Position numbers and translations under genes: made by a program. From Dioscorea cayenensis subsp. rotundata (taxonomy: Eukaryota > Streptophyta > Magnoliopsida > Dioscoreales > Dioscoreaceae), in contig NW_024088473.1 of the NCBI RefSeq assembly GCF_009730915.1, positions 34,020-98,019 on the forward strand: a stretch of DNA of 64,000 bases, written 5' to 3'. Below the pieces are notes generated by a model. It was not told where the DNA came from, did not search any database, and saw only the letters and a list, made by a program, of their open reading frames with translations. Of the stretch, positions 62,601 through 64,000 are shown piece by piece. The first letter of the stretch is position 1, and every line of letters begins with the position of its first letter.

Positions 62601-64000
62601 AGACTCATTCTCTTCTCTGTTCCTATTACAGAACACTAGAAGCATTGTCCATCATGGACTATTTCCAGAAGGACTGGAAGACATTATACTATGCCATGAT
62701 TAAGCGCTAAATTAATTCCATAGAATTAACTTGAACTAACCTGGCTCTCCCTGCAAAATATATGTGCATCATCCTGTAAGGAGACATGAGGACAGTTTAG
62801 AAAAACGATTCAGGTAAGGTAGACTTTCTGAGCAAATATTGTTAGCACATAATCTATTGAATCAGCAGTAAATCAACGAAACAGATATAACTAAATGTTG
62901 TAAAATTATTACCTGCTGAAACCTCCTCACACGTGTCAAACCAGTAAGTGCACCACTTAGTTCATTCCTATGCAGAACTCCAAAATCAGCAAGGCGCAGT
63001 GGCAATTCTGTAAACCATGTCTGAGGATTATTCATCATTTAAGAACATTACTCAGCGTAAGAAAATTTAGAAGTTTTCTAATGAAAGCAAGAAAATATAT
63101 TGACATTCATGAAGTAAGAATGCTAATATTTGTCAACAATATCATTCATTTGAAACAGGGATCATCAACCTGTTCTCATACACAAACTCTTTGCACAAAG
63201 TATCACATATATGAACCATCAAAGAGGGGCCCAAAACTTTGACTAGATTAAGTTATGTACTAACAGACAGTTTCAGCCCTTCTCATGGCATAACAAAAAT
63301 CTCTTCCAGAGCATTGTGAGTTGTAGAAACTAGAAAGTATTGTGTTGCTGACTAAATATGTAAGAAACTCCGTCTGGTGAGCATTAACAGAACAAAGAGA
63401 AAAAGAGAGTGATCATGTGCACAATATGTCATAATGTAAAATGGTCCATATCAACATTAAACATGCATTGATCAGGGATTACAATCTGTCACTCATTCGC
63501 ATTCATGAACAATATCTACTTCATAAACATAATTAGACACATATCTGATCAACATGAGACCAGTAAGAGCAATCAGGCAGCAAAAGGCTGAAATAGCATA
63601 ACACTCTGCAACAAGGCATCATTTCTTGTAAAGGAAATATACCTTACAAGTATAAAGTATATAATGTTACAGTACTCACCTCTATATGACCTAACCCTAT
63701 GCTCGAACATCAAACAATGCCCAGGGCAGTTCATTGGCTTCAGGCCAAATTCCTGTTTCTCTATCTGCATTACAAAAGATAACTTGTAGCATCTGAAAAT
63801 AAGTATAACACAGGGAGCAAATGAGATGATAATGTATAAGGAATTCTATCAAGCTGTTAGTCTCCAATTCAAACTCAAAGCAGACAACGGGGAATCTGGA
63901 AGGATAGTTATTGCCTCAAAAACAAACATATTCTCTTTGTAGTTTGCAGCATGCCCAGAGGTCTCCCATAGTTGCATGTTATACATATTTGGTGTCAGGA
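56637..64000 (-). CDS. Threonyl-tRNA synthetase, C-terminal part (5' end off window)
   Basis: Charges tRNA-Thr. Eleven exons join in frame on the minus strand: 64000-63915 (partial), 63764-63680, 63007-62913, 62773-62741, 61563-61477, 60352-60260, 59168-59076, 58994-58773, 58069-57998, 57139-57068 and 56732-56637, for 343 residues to the stop. Class II signatures are clear: [12 protein letters not shown] with the zinc cysteine; motif 2 region [19 protein letters not shown], continuing to QQDDAHIF with the zinc histidine; and [20 protein letters not shown] with motif 3 and the third zinc ligand. The anticodon-binding domain starts [14 protein letters not shown] and ends at VRVRDKSDL. The sequence resembles the cytosolic/mitochondrial plant enzyme more than the plastid one. 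Two introns use GC donors (63914-63913 and 57997-57996). N-terminal TGS and editing domains lie beyond 64000. Confidence 0.95.

Overview
The window is nuclear DNA from a flowering plant. Evidence is the AT-rich introns and intergenic DNA, GT-AG spliced plant gene families (class II KNOX homeobox, RING-H2, neurochondrin, dolichol-phosphate mannose synthase, threonyl-tRNA synthetase) and plant-type transposons. Some first exons are GC-rich at the 5' end (KNOX, RING, neurochondrin, the 102-residue protein), which fits a monocot better than a eudicot; that is an inference. Exons were assigned by hand from reading frame, splice consensus and remembered family sequence; no alignment was run.

Layout. 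1-12.9 kb: a minus-strand neurochondrin-like gene, its 3' end off the left edge, whose third intron holds a 5.57-kb Ty3/gypsy chromovirus with near-identical LTRs and a 5-bp target duplication; two hAT-like repeat ends lie in other introns. 13-19.7 kb: transposon graveyard with LTR remnants, a gypsy gag piece split by a 508-bp hAT-type MITE, a LINE RNase H piece split by an 816-bp solo LTR, and a decayed hAT transposase with its GC-rich terminal region. 20.7-27.4 kb: plus-strand RING-H2 gene (537 aa, six exons) with a TIR element in intron 3. 28.4-32.1 kb: minus-strand class II KNOX gene (340 aa, six exons), tail-to-tail with the RING gene. 32.1-43.3 kb: gene-poor; holds a SINE-like retroposon, a GC-rich island with three CACGTG boxes, a Tourist-like MITE with G-run arms and a Mutator-like foldback MITE.

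43.3-46.1 kb: minus-strand DPM1 (244 aa, eight coding exons). 48.2-48.5 kb: a single-exon minus-strand gene for a conserved 102-residue plant protein of unknown function. 51.2-55.7 kb: minus-strand FAD-dependent oxidoreductase of the DAO superfamily (514 aa, eight exons plus a possible 90-nt cassette exon). 56.6 kb to the right edge: the C-terminal 343 residues of a minus-strand threonyl-tRNA synthetase, 5' end off the window.

The genes are ordinary housekeeping and regulatory genes with no shared pathway or operon. I found no convincing new biological system. The most unusual points are three GC-AG introns in the two neighbouring genes at the right end, a start codon apparently alone at the end of its exon, a candidate in-frame cassette exon in the oxidoreductase, and several transposons with clean target duplications.
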